Source: Gammaproteobacteria bacterium (GTDB lineage Bacteria > Pseudomonadota > Gammaproteobacteria > Pseudomonadales > Moraxellaceae). From it: a stretch of 32,046 nt of DNA. Below, piece by piece: positions 15,191-25,297 of the stretch. The notes beneath the pieces are model-generated. The model ran no database searches, had not been told where the DNA came from, and saw only the letters and a program-made list of their open reading frames with translations. Within the stretch, counting starts at the first letter, position 1, and each line of letters starts with the position of its first letter. The translations under genes and the position numbers were made by a program. Location: contig JAGWUI010000030.1 of the NCBI GenBank assembly GCA_028868515.1, forward strand, positions 1 through 32,046, given 5' to 3'.

Positions 15191-18100
15191 ATGAATAAGT
15201 TCTATCGTGTCATTTGGAATATTAGTCTAGGGACTTGGGTTGCTGTTGCAGAAACAGCTCGTGCACGTGGCAAGCGAAATGGAACAGTTAAGTTAGCAGC
15301 CGCAGCGGTATTGAGTTTAACAACTGTTCCAGCATTAGCAGGACCTCCAGGCACTCCATCAGTGACGGTTGCGACTGGCTATAACAATGCCAATGCATAC
15401 GCTGCAAGCAATGGCGCGACAGTGGTAAATATCAGTACACCAAATTCTGCGGGTTTATCATCAAATTATTTCCAGCAATACAATGTCAACAGTAGTGGCT
15501 TGGTGCTCAATAACAATAATACCAGTACCATTAGTGCACAATCGCAGTTGGCGGGAAAACTATATAGCAATACCAATCTGACCACGCCTGCATCTGTGAT
15601 TTTGAATCAGGTGGTGAGTAATAACCGCAGTAATATCGCAGGTTTCACTGAGGTTGCAGGAACTAAAGCAGATGTAATCGTCGCTAACCCTTATGGGATT
15701 ACATGCTCAGGTTGCGGCTTTTTGAACACTGATCGTGTGACATTAACGACAGGTGTTCCTGTTTTAAATAGTGCGGGTGCTTTGGCTGGATTTAATGTTC
15801 AACAGGGCGATATTCTGGTGAATGGCAGCGGGCTGAATGCATCAGGTCAACAGATTCTTGATTTAGTCACCCGAGCTGTTGAACTACAAGCCCCGATTAA
15901 TGTGCCTGATCTTGGCATTACCACTGGTACAAATCAGTGGAGCTATATTACGCGAAGTGTGACAGGTTCAACTTCGGGCGTTGGTGCAGCGCCGAGTTAT
16001 GCGATTGATAGTAGTGCGCTGGGTGGAATGTATGCGAATCGAATTCGTTTGATCGCGACAGAAAATGGTGTTGGCGTTCGATTGTTGGGCAATGCAGCGG
16101 CAGCAACGGGTGACTTTGTATTGACCTCTGCGGGTACTATCGCTTTACAAAATCAAATCTCAGCTAAGCAAAATATTACGATTACTGGTACGGATACGAG
16201 TGCACAGTCTGTCACTGAAACAGACAGCAGTTTGACTGCGGGTCAAGATCTATCACTCACCAGTAGCGGTGGTGTGACACTTAATGGCGGTGCACTTGTT
16301 GCGAGTCAAAATCTTGGATTAACTGCAAACAGTTTGATCGATAGCGCCGATAGTGCGACGCTGAGTAATAACAACCAGCGTGCCGCAGGTTCTGCTTTAA
16401 CTTTGAATATCAGTAATGCAGCAAATCTCAATGGTACAGACTGGCAAGCTGCGGCAGGTGATTTACAAGGGACTGTCGGTAGCTTAAATGTTGGTACAAA
16501 TGGTGCGACTTTAAAATCGAGCAATAATCTCAGTTTGAATAGCAGTGGTGATCTACAGCTCGGTACAGCGAATCTCTCGAGTGGCAAAGATCTAAATCTC
16601 ACTGTAGGCGGTACATTGGGTTCAAATGGTGGACAACTACTTTCAACAAATAATTTAAACATCAACAGTATCGGTGATTTGAATTTAGGAACTTCGCTGG
16701 TTTCTGGCGGCGTGAATACGAATCTTACTGCGAAAGGTGCGATTAATATTGGTAATGCCGCAGGCGAGGCTGTAGAGGCCTTGACTGGAACGGTTAGCGT
16801 TACAGCTGGAAATGGTCTGAATAATGCTGGAACGATCTCGGCGAATGCAGGTTCAGCAACGCTTGATGTCAGCGGAACATTAAGCAATAGCGGTAAAATT
16901 CAGTCATTAGGAAATCTCACGATTGCAGATGCAACTGGTGCAAATAGTGAAACGATAGTGAACAGTGGCAGCATCTTGACGACAGGGCAGCTCAATTTAC
17001 AGGGTGCATCAGTAGGAAACACGTCAACAGGAACAGTACAAGCCAATCAAGGCAGTACGCTAAAAGCGGGTAGTTTGACTAACGCAGGTCAATGGTTGCT
17101 GTCTACGCAAACTGGCGCAGCAGATACAATGACGGTGAGTGGTGCATTGACGAATAGCGGCACACTTCAATCAGCCCATGATCTGAATTTGACTGCACAA
17201 AGCGTAGATAACCAATCACATCTTCTCACTGCAGGCAATCTGACTGCGACAGTTGCTTCTACATTTAACAATGAAGCGAATGCGACCACGCAATCTGGTT
17301 CTACATTGACGTTGAGCGGTGCAAATACCTCATTAACCAATAGTGGCACATTACAAGCGACAGCCGTGAATCTGACCACTGCGGCTGGCATAACCAATAG
17401 TGGAACAATGAGCGGTGGTTCAAGCAGTAATGCAGGAACTTTGACTATCCACAGCGGTGCAACGTTGAACAATACAGGTGTTGTCCAATCGAATGGCGCA
17501 CTCAATATTGATATGAACGGCACAGGTGCTGATCAGGTCACCAACAGCGGTACGATATTCACAACAGATGCATTGACCTTAACTGGTGCATCAGTCGGTA
17601 ATACTTCAACAGGTACAGTACAAGCGGATAAGGGCAGCACGCTACAAGCCAGTAGTTTAACCAACGCAGGTCAATGGTTATTATCTACGCAAACAGGCAC
17701 AGCAGACACAGTGACTGTTTCAGGCGCATTGACGAATAGTGGAACATTACAATCAGCACGTGACTTAAATCTCACGACTCAAAGTCTAGACAACCAATCT
17801 AATTTACTTGCAGTTGGCAATTTGACCGCGACAGTTGCATCTACATTCAATAATGAAACAAATGCGATTACACAATCTGGTTCTACATTGACGTTGAGCG
17901 GTGCAAATACCTCATTAACCAATAGTGGCACATTACAAGCGATAGCGGTAAATCTGACCACTGCGGCTGGCATAACCAATAGTGGAACAATGAGCGGTGG
18001 TTCGAACAGTGTTGTTGGTACTTTGGCGATTAACAGTGGTAATACAGTCAGTAATACTGGTGTGATTCAGTCCAGTAGCACACTGAATGTCAATATGAAT

Positions 18101-21100
18101 GGCGCAGGTGCTGACCAAATTACCAATAATGGCAAATTTTTCGCAGGCACTACGCTGACTTTAACAGGTAATACCATTAATAATACGAATGCGGGTACAA
18201 CAGCAAGTCTCACTTCGCAAGGTACGATTCAGTTGAATCTGGCTGGAAGCACACCGACATTAACAAACAATGGCTTGGTTCAATCGAGCGGGATTTTGAC
18301 TGTGAATGATACAAGTGGATCATTTACAAATCAAAGTACAGGGGTGTTGCATGGTAATGGTTTAAATCTTAATTTCTTAAATTTAACCAATGCTGGTGTG
18401 ATTCAAGGAGATACACCTACGAGTAGTACGGTCAATGTTTCGGGAACATTAGATAACCAATCAGGCGCGACGTTGACGCTAGGTTCGAGTGGTACTGGTT
18501 CTGGCGTGATTACTACAGATATTCTGACCAATGAAGGATTACTACAATCATATGCAGGACTGAATCTCAACATTGGTCACACATTACAAGATACGGGCAC
18601 GATTGCTGCAACTACCGATCTGAATATTAATAGTAATGGCGGTAGCTATAATCTGACGGTGAACTGTACTAGCAATTGTTCCACAACGGGCGGCGCATTG
18701 AGTGGCGGTAATAATGTCACGATTAGTAATGCCGCGAGCATTGATGTGGGTGCTAGAAATACGATTTCTGGCGGTAATATCACGTTGGGTAGTTCAAGTG
18801 CACATGTTGGCACTCTAACGCTGGAGTCAAATAGTACCGCAGGCGGTAGAGTTGCAGCAGCCAATAATCTTAATATCTATGCCAACACCGTCAATATGAA
18901 CGGTAGCAACACGCGCTTTCTTGCAGATACCAGTTTGACCAGTGGAGATACCTTTAACTTTAATGTGTATGGTTTATTCACCAACAAAGGATTGGTTTTC
19001 TCTGGAGATGCACTGAATCTGACGGCTTCAGGCATTACAAATGCGGCATCAGGCGGAGTCTTGGCGTTAGGTAATTTAACCCTCGACGCAGGTAGTGCCG
19101 CGCTGACTAATAATGCAGGCGGACAGTTGTATGCAGGAAATAATCTGACGATTCAAAATGTCAGCACACTGACCAATTATGGTAATTCGAGTACTGCAGC
19201 AGGCAGTATCTATGCACCGAATGGCAGTATTTCCATTACCGCAAATGACATTGAAAACCAGAGCCAAATCGAGGCAGGTCATAACATCACGTTAACTGCA
19301 TTGACGATTAATAACACGTTACCAAGTACGGTTTCTATCACAACTGGCGCAGCCGTCAATGGCACTGAAACCAGCAGTGTAGGAAATAGCTCAACGCCAC
19401 CATCGACATGCGGTTTGGTCAGTCCGCCTTCAGGATGTTCCAACGATGGAACGGATTCTTATTGGAACAACTACCATTCCCAACCATATTCTCAAACACA
19501 GTCTTATACCAATGGTAAACCTTCATTTTTACCGCAAATCATTAGTAGTGGCGCAGGCACGATAACTTTACAGAATTTTGTCAATGCCAGTAACTATGGC
19601 GGAGTCATTTCGGGTGGTTCCGTGAACTTGAATGGCTTAAGTGGAATTTCTACATTTACCAATAACAGTTTGAACATCTATCAACTTAACTATACCCATA
19701 CTTGGGAATGGTATGTTCACTACATCGCGTTAGGCCCTGCGACATATACCAATAATTCTGATTACAATGATCAGACCGTAACAAATACACCGACACTGCT
19801 CGATTCAATTGGTGGAACGATTTACGCAAGTTCAACGGGAACGATCAATGCGAATGTAACTCACTTGATCAATAACGGTTCGACAGCTGCTTCGATTGCA
19901 TCCACAGCAAGTCCAGTTTCAGCCCCATCCATTAGTGCTGGGCAAGCTCAGAGTGGTACAGCCGCCAGCACTGCTTCAGGTGCGACATCACTCAGTGGTA
20001 CTTCGTTGATAGGAACAAATAGTGCAACGGCTCATGGTGGCACGAATTTAACGCATGTCACTCAGATTACGCCATTGAGTCCACAGGGCTTTTCGAGTTT
20101 AACAGGCATTACGATTACGTTGCCAACCAATCCAAATGGTTACTTCGTTATCAATCAATCTCCAACAGCAACGTATCTCATTGAAACCAATCCACTACTT
20201 GGTTCAAACAGTAGCTATCTCGGCGCTTCTTATCTTGAGGCTCAGCTCGGGATCAATCCAGACACTCAAATGCAGTTAGTAGGTGACAATAATTACCAAG
20301 CCTATCTGACACAACAAGAATTGATTGCGAAAACAGGTAATCAGTTATTGAGTGGATATGGTAATTTGGCACAGCAAATGGCTGGTCTGACAGGAAATGC
20401 AGTTGCTGAAAGCAAGTCTTTGGGATTGGTTTATGGTCAGGCGCCAACTGACGCGCAATTGAGCAAATTGACTAATGATATCGTATGGATGGTTGCGACT
20501 GTAGTCGATGGTCATCAAGTTTTAGCGCCTGTTGTTTATCTCTCCGCAGCAACTAAAGCAGGGATTGTTCAAGGTGCAATTATTCAAGGCGGAGACGTTA
20601 ATCTGAATGTCACCACATTGACCAATACTGGCGGCACAATTAATGGCACGAACTCATTGAATGTTCAGGCGCAAGGCAATATTACCAATACGTCAGGCAT
20701 GATCGAAGGCGGTAATGTCAATCTGAATTCTACGAATGGCAGCATCATTAACCAGACGATGACTCAAGGTAATGGTAATGATCAGAACTATGCAACCATT
20801 GTCGGCAAGCAAGCTGGAATTAAATCTACTGGAGATATGACGCTGACTGCAGGCAAAGACATCACCAATCTTGGTGCTAATGTCAACGCAGGTGGAAATG
20901 CGAGCCTTAAAGCAGGTGGAAATGTTACGTTCGATACGGTTCAGAACACGACGACAGATACAACGCATACTGCATCGAAGTCTGGTTATATTACGTCCAA
21001 TGGTACAACTACGACGACAACAACACAGCAAATTGGTTCTGGTTTGATGACTGGTGGTAATCTCAATATTCAATCGGGCAAAGACATTACCATTGCGGGT

Positions 21101-23935
21101 AGCAATGTTACGACTGGCGGTGATGCATCTTTGAATGCGGGAAATAATATCAATATCATTTCCCGAGAAAACACGACGAATACCACAACGGATAATAAGT
21201 CCAGCGGCTTGGGCATGAATAATTCACTATACGGATCGTCAGAAACTAAAACCACTGAAGATAAAGGTGTGAGTGTCGGCAGTAACTTTAATGTGGGTGG
21301 AAATGCCAACTTAACTAGTAAGAATGATCTCAACGTACAGGGTTCAAACGTTAATGTGACTGGCAATGGCACAGTGAATGCCAAAAACGTAAATGTCACA
21401 GCAGCACAGAACTATGACAATACCACCAGTACAACGACAACAACTTCAGTGCTAGGTGTCAGCAGTAATGCGCCAGGGGTGGGCAATAGACCAATCTCCA
21501 ATGGCTCTGCTACTGCGGATAGTGGCACAACCTCGCAAGGCGGTGACGGACTGTATCAGGGATCGGCGTCCGCTTCGACGAGTGCGCAAGGTCAGGCCAA
21601 AGCAGGTTTAGATTTTGGGTCTAAAACCACCACTGAAACCAATACGACAAACATTCACAATGTTGGCTCTAATGTTAATTTTGGTGGAAACGCCACGATT
21701 AATGCCAGCAATGATGTCAACTTAGTCGGTTCAAAAGTGAATGCCGGTGGCGATGCGACCGTGAATGCAAAAAATGTGAATGTCTCCGCAGCTCAGGATG
21801 TATCAACCAGTTCAACCACGAGTACCACTGACTCTGTCGGTCTGCTTGGTAACACGGTCAATCAGGCTGGTGCTGGTGCAAATGCGAGTGGCTCTGCGAG
21901 TGGTGGTATCGGTCGTGCACCTAATGTAAATGGCGGCGCAGATGCGAATGCCAGTGCATCGACTGAAAACGAGTTGAATTTTGTTGATCATACGCAAACG
22001 ACAAGCAGTACATTGGATATCACCCATCAAGCTTCTTCCATTACCTCGGGCGGAAACTTGAATATCAATGCAAAACAAGATTTGAATGTTGCTGGTTCAA
22101 ATCTGAATGCGGGTAAAAATGCCAATGTCAATGCAACCAATATGAACTTTACGGCGGTCAATGACGTTCATCAAAGCAGTAACTCAAGTAACGAAACGAC
22201 ATTCGGCACATATGCAAGTGGCAATGCTTCTGCGGATGCTAATGCCAATGCTGCGGCTGGTATTGGCGCAAATAGTAGTGCTTCAGCAAGTGCAAGTGCG
22301 ACTGCTGGCGTAGGTATGCATGGTACAAATAACCAAACTGGTCACACCGAAGGATCAACCACTGCGCAAGTGTCGAGTATTACGGCGGGTGGCGACATCA
22401 ATCGCAACGCAACCAACAGCATCAATGATGTCGGTACCAATATTACCGCAGGCGGTGATTTGAACCAGAGTGCCAAAACGATTACCAGTCAGGCCGCACA
22501 AAACACAACCTATAGTACAGATACCACCAGCAATACAGATGCGCGTGTCGGTCTATATGCAGGTGTTGGTTCTTCTGTTTCGGGAACAGCTGGTGTTGGT
22601 GGTGCATCAACAGATGTGACACCAATCAGTGCTTCGGCAGGTATTAATGCCAGTGTTGAACATGATCAATCCAGTTCTTCGAATACGAGCAGTAATGCTG
22701 TTGTGTCAAACATCAAGGTTGGTGGAAGCGTCAACAGCAAATCCAGTGGCACTACAACACTGCAAGGAACGAACGTTTCGGCAGGAAATGATGTCAATCT
22801 GGGTGCAGGAACCTTAAATATCACAGCCGCTCAAGACACAACATCATCAAGCAGTGTTCAAGGTAGTGGAACGATTGGTGGACAGCTTGACTTGCTCAAT
22901 AAACAAGTCACGGTGAGTGGCAGTGGTGCAGGTGGCGATTCTTCAAGCAACTCAAGTAATGCTGTTGTTGCAAATATTCAGGCAGGACACAATCTGACTT
23001 TGAGTAGTAAAGGTGATACGACGCTTCAAGGAACAAACTTATCCTCAGGCGGAGCAACGACAGTAAATACAGGAGGAAATCTGAACTATAGTGCTGCACA
23101 AAACACCAGTAGTAGCACCACACATAGTGCGGATGCTAATGTATCTGTGACCGTCGGTAAGAAGAGTGTCAGTGGTCAAGGCGGTGTGGACTATAGCCAA
23201 GAAAAGACCAATAGCAGTCAGGATGTTGTTGGCAGCATTAATAGTGGTGGACCGATCACCGTAAACACTGGCGGTAACTCTACATTCACAGGAACTAACC
23301 TATCAAGTAACGGTGATGTCAATGTGAATACAGGCGGCAATCTGTCATTTAATGCCGCTCATGATACACAAAGTAGTACTGGCGGCGGATTTGGCTTATC
23401 AGGTAGCGCTGGTAAAAAGTCTGAGACCACAAGTAAAACTACAGGAAACTCAACGACCACCACTACGACCAATGAAAAGAGCGGTGGGCTGAGTGCTGAC
23501 ATTAACTACAATAATTCGAGCTCTGACACTGCGACAGGTGGCTCAATCACGAGTGGTGGCAATATTCAGCTTCATTCAGGCAAGAATACTTCGTTCCAAG
23601 GCACGCAGGTCAGTGCAACTGATCAGGTAAACGTTGCGGCAGGTGGTACCGTTTCTCAGACTGCAGCGGTCAGCACATCTAGTGATACAGGATTTGATCT
23701 ATCTGCTGGTGGTGGTGGATCAAGTAAAACAGGAACGAGTACGACTAAGCAGGGTATCAGCCGATTTGGAGGAAATACTACGCCTGAGAAAGAGCATTAT
23801 GGTGGTGGCGTGCTTGATTTTACAGATAAGCATGATTCTTCATCACAAAATACGTCTATCTCAGGTGGTCAAGGTGTGACGATCACACCAAATTCACAAC
23901 AAACCATACCGCCTGTACCTTCATCATCTCCATAA
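15191..23935 (+). CDS. TpsA-type exoprotein: very large filamentous haemagglutinin-like adhesin
   Basis: This 2914-residue protein starts 12 bp after tpsB, with AAGGA overlapping the tpsB stop, so translation is coupled. Residues 1-50 are an extended signal peptide (ESPR: MNKFYRVIWNISLGTWVAVAE, then cut after VPALA). The TPS secretion domain follows (about 52-300) with the hallmark NPYGITCSGCGF (C172, C175). A first repeat region (about 300-1400) includes a 194-residue unit present twice. A non-repetitive island (about 1400-1790) has C-rich and aromatic parts and a conserved block (YLIETNP to DIVWMVATVV) known from CdiA-like proteins. A second repeat region (about 1800-2900) carries eight or so ITAAQ-type units with Thr/Ser-rich spacers. 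The chain ends in a Pro/Ser tail. No VENN motif, toxin domain or following immunity gene is visible, so an adhesin/biofilm role is likelier than contact-dependent inhibition. Confidence 0.93.
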   Translation: MNKFYRVIWNISLGTWVAVAETARARGKRNGTVKLAAAAVLSLTTVPALAGPPGTPSVTVATGYNNANAYAASNGATVVNISTPNSAGLSSNYFQQYNVNSSGLVLNNNNTSTISAQSQLAGKLYSNTNLTTPASVILNQVVSNNRSNIAGFTEVAGTKADVIVANPYGITCSGCGFLNTDRVTLTTGVPVLNSAGALAGFNVQQGDILVNGSGLNASGQQILDLVTRAVELQAPINVPDLGITTGTNQWSYITRSVTGSTSGVGAAPSYAIDSSALGGMYANRIRLIATENGVGVRLLGNAAAATGDFVLTSAGTIALQNQISAKQNITITGTDTSAQSVTETDSSLTAGQDLSLTSSGGVTLNGGALVASQNLGLTANSLIDSADSATLSNNNQRAAGSALTLNISNAANLNGTDWQAAAGDLQGTVGSLNVGTNGATLKSSNNLSLNSSGDLQLGTANLSSGKDLNLTVGGTLGSNGGQLLSTNNLNINSIGDLNLGTSLVSGGVNTNLTAKGAINIGNAAGEAVEALTGTVSVTAGNGLNNAGTISANAGSATLDVSGTLSNSGKIQSLGNLTIADATGANSETIVNSGSILTTGQLNLQGASVGNTSTGTVQANQGSTLKAGSLTNAGQWLLSTQTGAADTMTVSGALTNSGTLQSAHDLNLTAQSVDNQSHLLTAGNLTATVASTFNNEANATTQSGSTLTLSGANTSLTNSGTLQATAVNLTTAAGITNSGTMSGGSSSNAGTLTIHSGATLNNTGVVQSNGALNIDMNGTGADQVTNSGTIFTTDALTLTGASVGNTSTGTVQADKGSTLQASSLTNAGQWLLSTQTGTADTVTVSGALTNSGTLQSARDLNLTTQSLDNQSNLLAVGNLTATVASTFNNETNAITQSGSTLTLSGANTSLTNSGTLQAIAVNLTTAAGITNSGTMSGGSNSVVGTLAINSGNTVSNTGVIQSSSTLNVNMNGAGADQITNNGKFFAGTTLTLTGNTINNTNAGTTASLTSQGTIQLNLAGSTPTLTNNGLVQSSGILTVNDTSGSFTNQSTGVLHGNGLNLNFLNLTNAGVIQGDTPTSSTVNVSGTLDNQSGATLTLGSSGTGSGVITTDILTNEGLLQSYAGLNLNIGHTLQDTGTIAATTDLNINSNGGSYNLTVNCTSNCSTTGGALSGGNNVTISNAASIDVGARNTISGGNITLGSSSAHVGTLTLESNSTAGGRVAAANNLNIYANTVNMNGSNTRFLADTSLTSGDTFNFNVYGLFTNKGLVFSGDALNLTASGITNAASGGVLALGNLTLDAGSAALTNNAGGQLYAGNNLTIQNVSTLTNYGNSSTAAGSIYAPNGSISITANDIENQSQIEAGHNITLTALTINNTLPSTVSITTGAAVNGTETSSVGNSSTPPSTCGLVSPPSGCSNDGTDSYWNNYHSQPYSQTQSYTNGKPSFLPQIISSGAGTITLQNFVNASNYGGVISGGSVNLNGLSGISTFTNNSLNIYQLNYTHTWEWYVHYIALGPATYTNNSDYNDQTVTNTPTLLDSIGGTIYASSTGTINANVTHLINNGSTAASIASTASPVSAPSISAGQAQSGTAASTASGATSLSGTSLIGTNSATAHGGTNLTHVTQITPLSPQGFSSLTGITITLPTNPNGYFVINQSPTATYLIETNPLLGSNSSYLGASYLEAQLGINPDTQMQLVGDNNYQAYLTQQELIAKTGNQLLSGYGNLAQQMAGLTGNAVAESKSLGLVYGQAPTDAQLSKLTNDIVWMVATVVDGHQVLAPVVYLSAATKAGIVQGAIIQGGDVNLNVTTLTNTGGTINGTNSLNVQAQGNITNTSGMIEGGNVNLNSTNGSIINQTMTQGNGNDQNYATIVGKQAGIKSTGDMTLTAGKDITNLGANVNAGGNASLKAGGNVTFDTVQNTTTDTTHTASKSGYITSNGTTTTTTTQQIGSGLMTGGNLNIQSGKDITIAGSNVTTGGDASLNAGNNINIISRENTTNTTTDNKSSGLGMNNSLYGSSETKTTEDKGVSVGSNFNVGGNANLTSKNDLNVQGSNVNVTGNGTVNAKNVNVTAAQNYDNTTSTTTTTSVLGVSSNAPGVGNRPISNGSATADSGTTSQGGDGLYQGSASASTSAQGQAKAGLDFGSKTTTETNTTNIHNVGSNVNFGGNATINASNDVNLVGSKVNAGGDATVNAKNVNVSAAQDVSTSSTTSTTDSVGLLGNTVNQAGAGANASGSASGGIGRAPNVNGGADANASASTENELNFVDHTQTTSSTLDITHQASSITSGGNLNINAKQDLNVAGSNLNAGKNANVNATNMNFTAVNDVHQSSNSSNETTFGTYASGNASADANANAAAGIGANSSASASASATAGVGMHGTNNQTGHTEGSTTAQVSSITAGGDINRNATNSINDVGTNITAGGDLNQSAKTITSQAAQNTTYSTDTTSNTDARVGLYAGVGSSVSGTAGVGGASTDVTPISASAGINASVEHDQSSSSNTSSNAVVSNIKVGGSVNSKSSGTTTLQGTNVSAGNDVNLGAGTLNITAAQDTTSSSSVQGSGTIGGQLDLLNKQVTVSGSGAGGDSSSNSSNAVVANIQAGHNLTLSSKGDTTLQGTNLSSGGATTVNTGGNLNYSAAQNTSSSTTHSADANVSVTVGKKSVSGQGGVDYSQEKTNSSQDVVGSINSGGPITVNTGGNSTFTGTNLSSNGDVNVNTGGNLSFNAAHDTQSSTGGGFGLSGSAGKKSETTSKTTGNSTTTTTTNEKSGGLSADINYNNSSSDTATGGSITSGGNIQLHSGKNTSFQGTQVSATDQVNVAAGGTVSQTAAVSTSSDTGFDLSAGGGGSSKTGTSTTKQGISRFGGNTTPEKEHYGGGVLDFTDKHDSSSQNTSISGGQGVTITPNSQQTIPPVPSSSP
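17003..18019 (+). repeat. 582-bp tandem duplication inside tpsA
   Basis: Two consecutive units with a period of 582 bp (194 codons) are highly similar, and 17291-17360 is identical to 17873-17942 over 70 bp. A more diverged trace of the unit continues after 18019. Long identical runs including synonymous positions indicate a recent duplication or gene conversion. Confidence 0.85.
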
Positions 23936-23963
23936 AATATTTGATATGGTGAAGACGTAAGAG

Positions 23964-24005
23964 AGTATGCTCAAGTTAAGAATACTTGGGCATACTTGTT
24001 AAAAT
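23964..24005 (+). terminator. Hairpin terminator closing the two-partner secretion operon
   Basis: Positions 23964-23976 pair with 23984-23996 as a 13-bp stem (one G-U pair) around a 7-base loop, 29 bp after the tpsA stop. The following TTGTTAAAATTTT is only partly T-rich. The stem also covers a TTG that would otherwise be an upstream start for dusA. Confidence 0.7.
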
Positions 24006-24097
24006 TTTGCTGTGAGGGTAGATATCTACTAGAATACAGCACTCCGCTCAATGAACAGCATCGGTATGAATGTGATATCAGATGCCAAGACCTCAAG

Positions 24098-25135
24098 ATG
24101 AATAGTCAAAACGCTGCTAAATCAAATGCTAAACGCATCTCCGTAGCCCCGATGATGGATTGGACTGATCGTCATTATCGCCATTTTGCACGCATGTTTC
24201 ATCCTGATGCGTGGCTCTATAGCGAAATGGTAACAACGGGTGCATTAATCTTTGGTGATCGAGATCGATATTTGAGTTTTAATGACTCTGAGCATCCAGT
24301 GGTTTTACAACTCGGTGGCTCAGATCCACAAGCACTTGCGACATGTAGCAAAATGGCGCAAGACTATGGCTATGATGAAGTGAATTTAAACGTCGGTTGT
24401 CCATCAGATCGCGTACAAAATAACAAAATTGGCGCCTGCTTGATGGCTGAGCCGAAGCTAGTGGCAGAATGTATTGCCGCCATGCAGAACGCAGTTACGA
24501 TTCCTGTGACAGTCAAGCATCGAATTGGAATTGATGATTTAGATAGCTATGAAGAAATGCTCAACTTTGTCGATACAGTTGCAGCAACGGGTTGTAAACA
24601 TTTTATTGTCCATGCTCGCATCGCGATTTTGAAAGGTTTAAGTCCAAAAGAAAATCGTGATATTCCACCGCTTCGTTATGAGGATGTTTATCGTCTAAAG
24701 CGTGAACGTCCGCATCTGACCATTGAAATCAATGGTGGTTTAAGTACAGTTGAACAGATCAATCAGCAGTTTGAACATACTGATGGCGTCATGATTGGCC
24801 GTGCAGCGTACCATAATCCGTATTTATTAGCGGAAGTTGGTGTTCGAGATGAGCTGGTATTGCCTGATCGTTTTCAGATTATGGAACAGTATTTACCCTA
24901 TCTTGAAGAACAAGTGGCTAATGGCGTATCACTCTCATCGATGACGCGTCATCTGTTGGGTTTATTTCAATATCAGGTTGGCGCAAGGCACTGGCGTCAG
25001 ATGCTAAGTGGTGGCAATGCAAAAACTTTAGCTGATGTTCATAATGCACTAGATGATATGCATGAATTAGCACGTGCAGCTGCAGAACGACAAGAAGCGC
25101 GGTTAAAATTGTTTGATGAGAAAACCATCGCCTAG
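24098..25135 (+). CDS. dusA: tRNA-dihydrouridine synthase A
   Basis: DusA reduces uridines in the tRNA D-loop using FMN and NADPH. The start is placed at the ATG at 24098, giving 345 residues, because the protein then begins just before the conserved ISVAPMMDWTDRHYR and upstream codons lie in a terminator. The frame is open to 23996. The active-site cysteine is C101 in NVGCPSDRVQ; KHRIGID and INGGL contribute to FMN binding, and GLSPKENRDIPPLRY is a DusA signature. The motif that I recall as HARKAW in E. coli reads HARIAI here, which may be normal for this genus. It is transcribed alone, with tRNA-Pro 85 bp downstream. Confidence 0.94.
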   Translation: MNSQNAAKSNAKRISVAPMMDWTDRHYRHFARMFHPDAWLYSEMVTTGALIFGDRDRYLSFNDSEHPVVLQLGGSDPQALATCSKMAQDYGYDEVNLNVGCPSDRVQNNKIGACLMAEPKLVAECIAAMQNAVTIPVTVKHRIGIDDLDSYEEMLNFVDTVAATGCKHFIVHARIAILKGLSPKENRDIPPLRYEDVYRLKRERPHLTIEINGGLSTVEQINQQFEHTDGVMIGRAAYHNPYLLAEVGVRDELVLPDRFQIMEQYLPYLEEQVANGVSLSSMTRHLLGLFQYQVGARHWRQMLSGGNAKTLADVHNALDDMHELARAAAERQEARLKLFDEKTIA

Positions 25136-25138
25136 TCA

Positions 25139-25163
25139 TATGACTTGTCTAGACAAAGTCATA
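25139..25163. other. Palindrome between dusA and tRNA-Pro
   Basis: TATGACTT-GTCTAGAC-AAAGTCATA is an almost perfect palindrome of 25 bp beginning 4 bp after the dusA stop, centred on CTAG. It has no T-tract. It may act as a processing or terminator hairpin for dusA or as an operator ahead of the tRNA. Confidence 0.45.
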
Positions 25164-25220
25164 AAACTCGCTAAACTAGCGGCTCGCTCAAGGGCGAGTC
25201 TGTTGATAGATGTAAAATGT

Positions 25221-25297
25221 CGGGGCGTAGCGCAGCCTGGTAGCGCGCTTGCATGGGGTGTAAGAGGTCGAAGGTTCGAATCCTTCCGTCCCGACCA
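25221..25297 (+). tRNA. tRNA-Pro (anticodon GGG)
   Basis: The 77-nt sequence folds into a full cloverleaf: acceptor CGGGGCG with CGTCCCG, D stem GCGC/GCGC, anticodon stem CTTGC/GTAAG with loop ATGGGGT (anticodon GGG, reading CCC), T arm GAAGG-TTCGAAT-CCTTC, and an encoded ACCA end. All stems pair, with two G-U pairs. Confidence 0.97.

Noticed and set aside
16306-16887. 193-codon minus-strand open frame inside tpsA (and similar ones at 17167-17523, 20693-21073, 21070-21399)
   Set aside because: They are antisense to the repetitive, Ser/Thr/Asn-rich tpsA sequence, show low-complexity Pro/Val/Leu products and have no ribosome site.
15191-23935. Possible CRISPR-like array because of many short repeats
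   Set aside because: The repeats are coding, imperfect and in one long frame of a haemagglutinin-type protein; there are no spacers of constant length.
23936-24097. Immunity gene for a CDI toxin after tpsA
   Set aside because: Only a terminator hairpin and the dusA leader are present; the open frame here belongs to the 5' extension of dusA.
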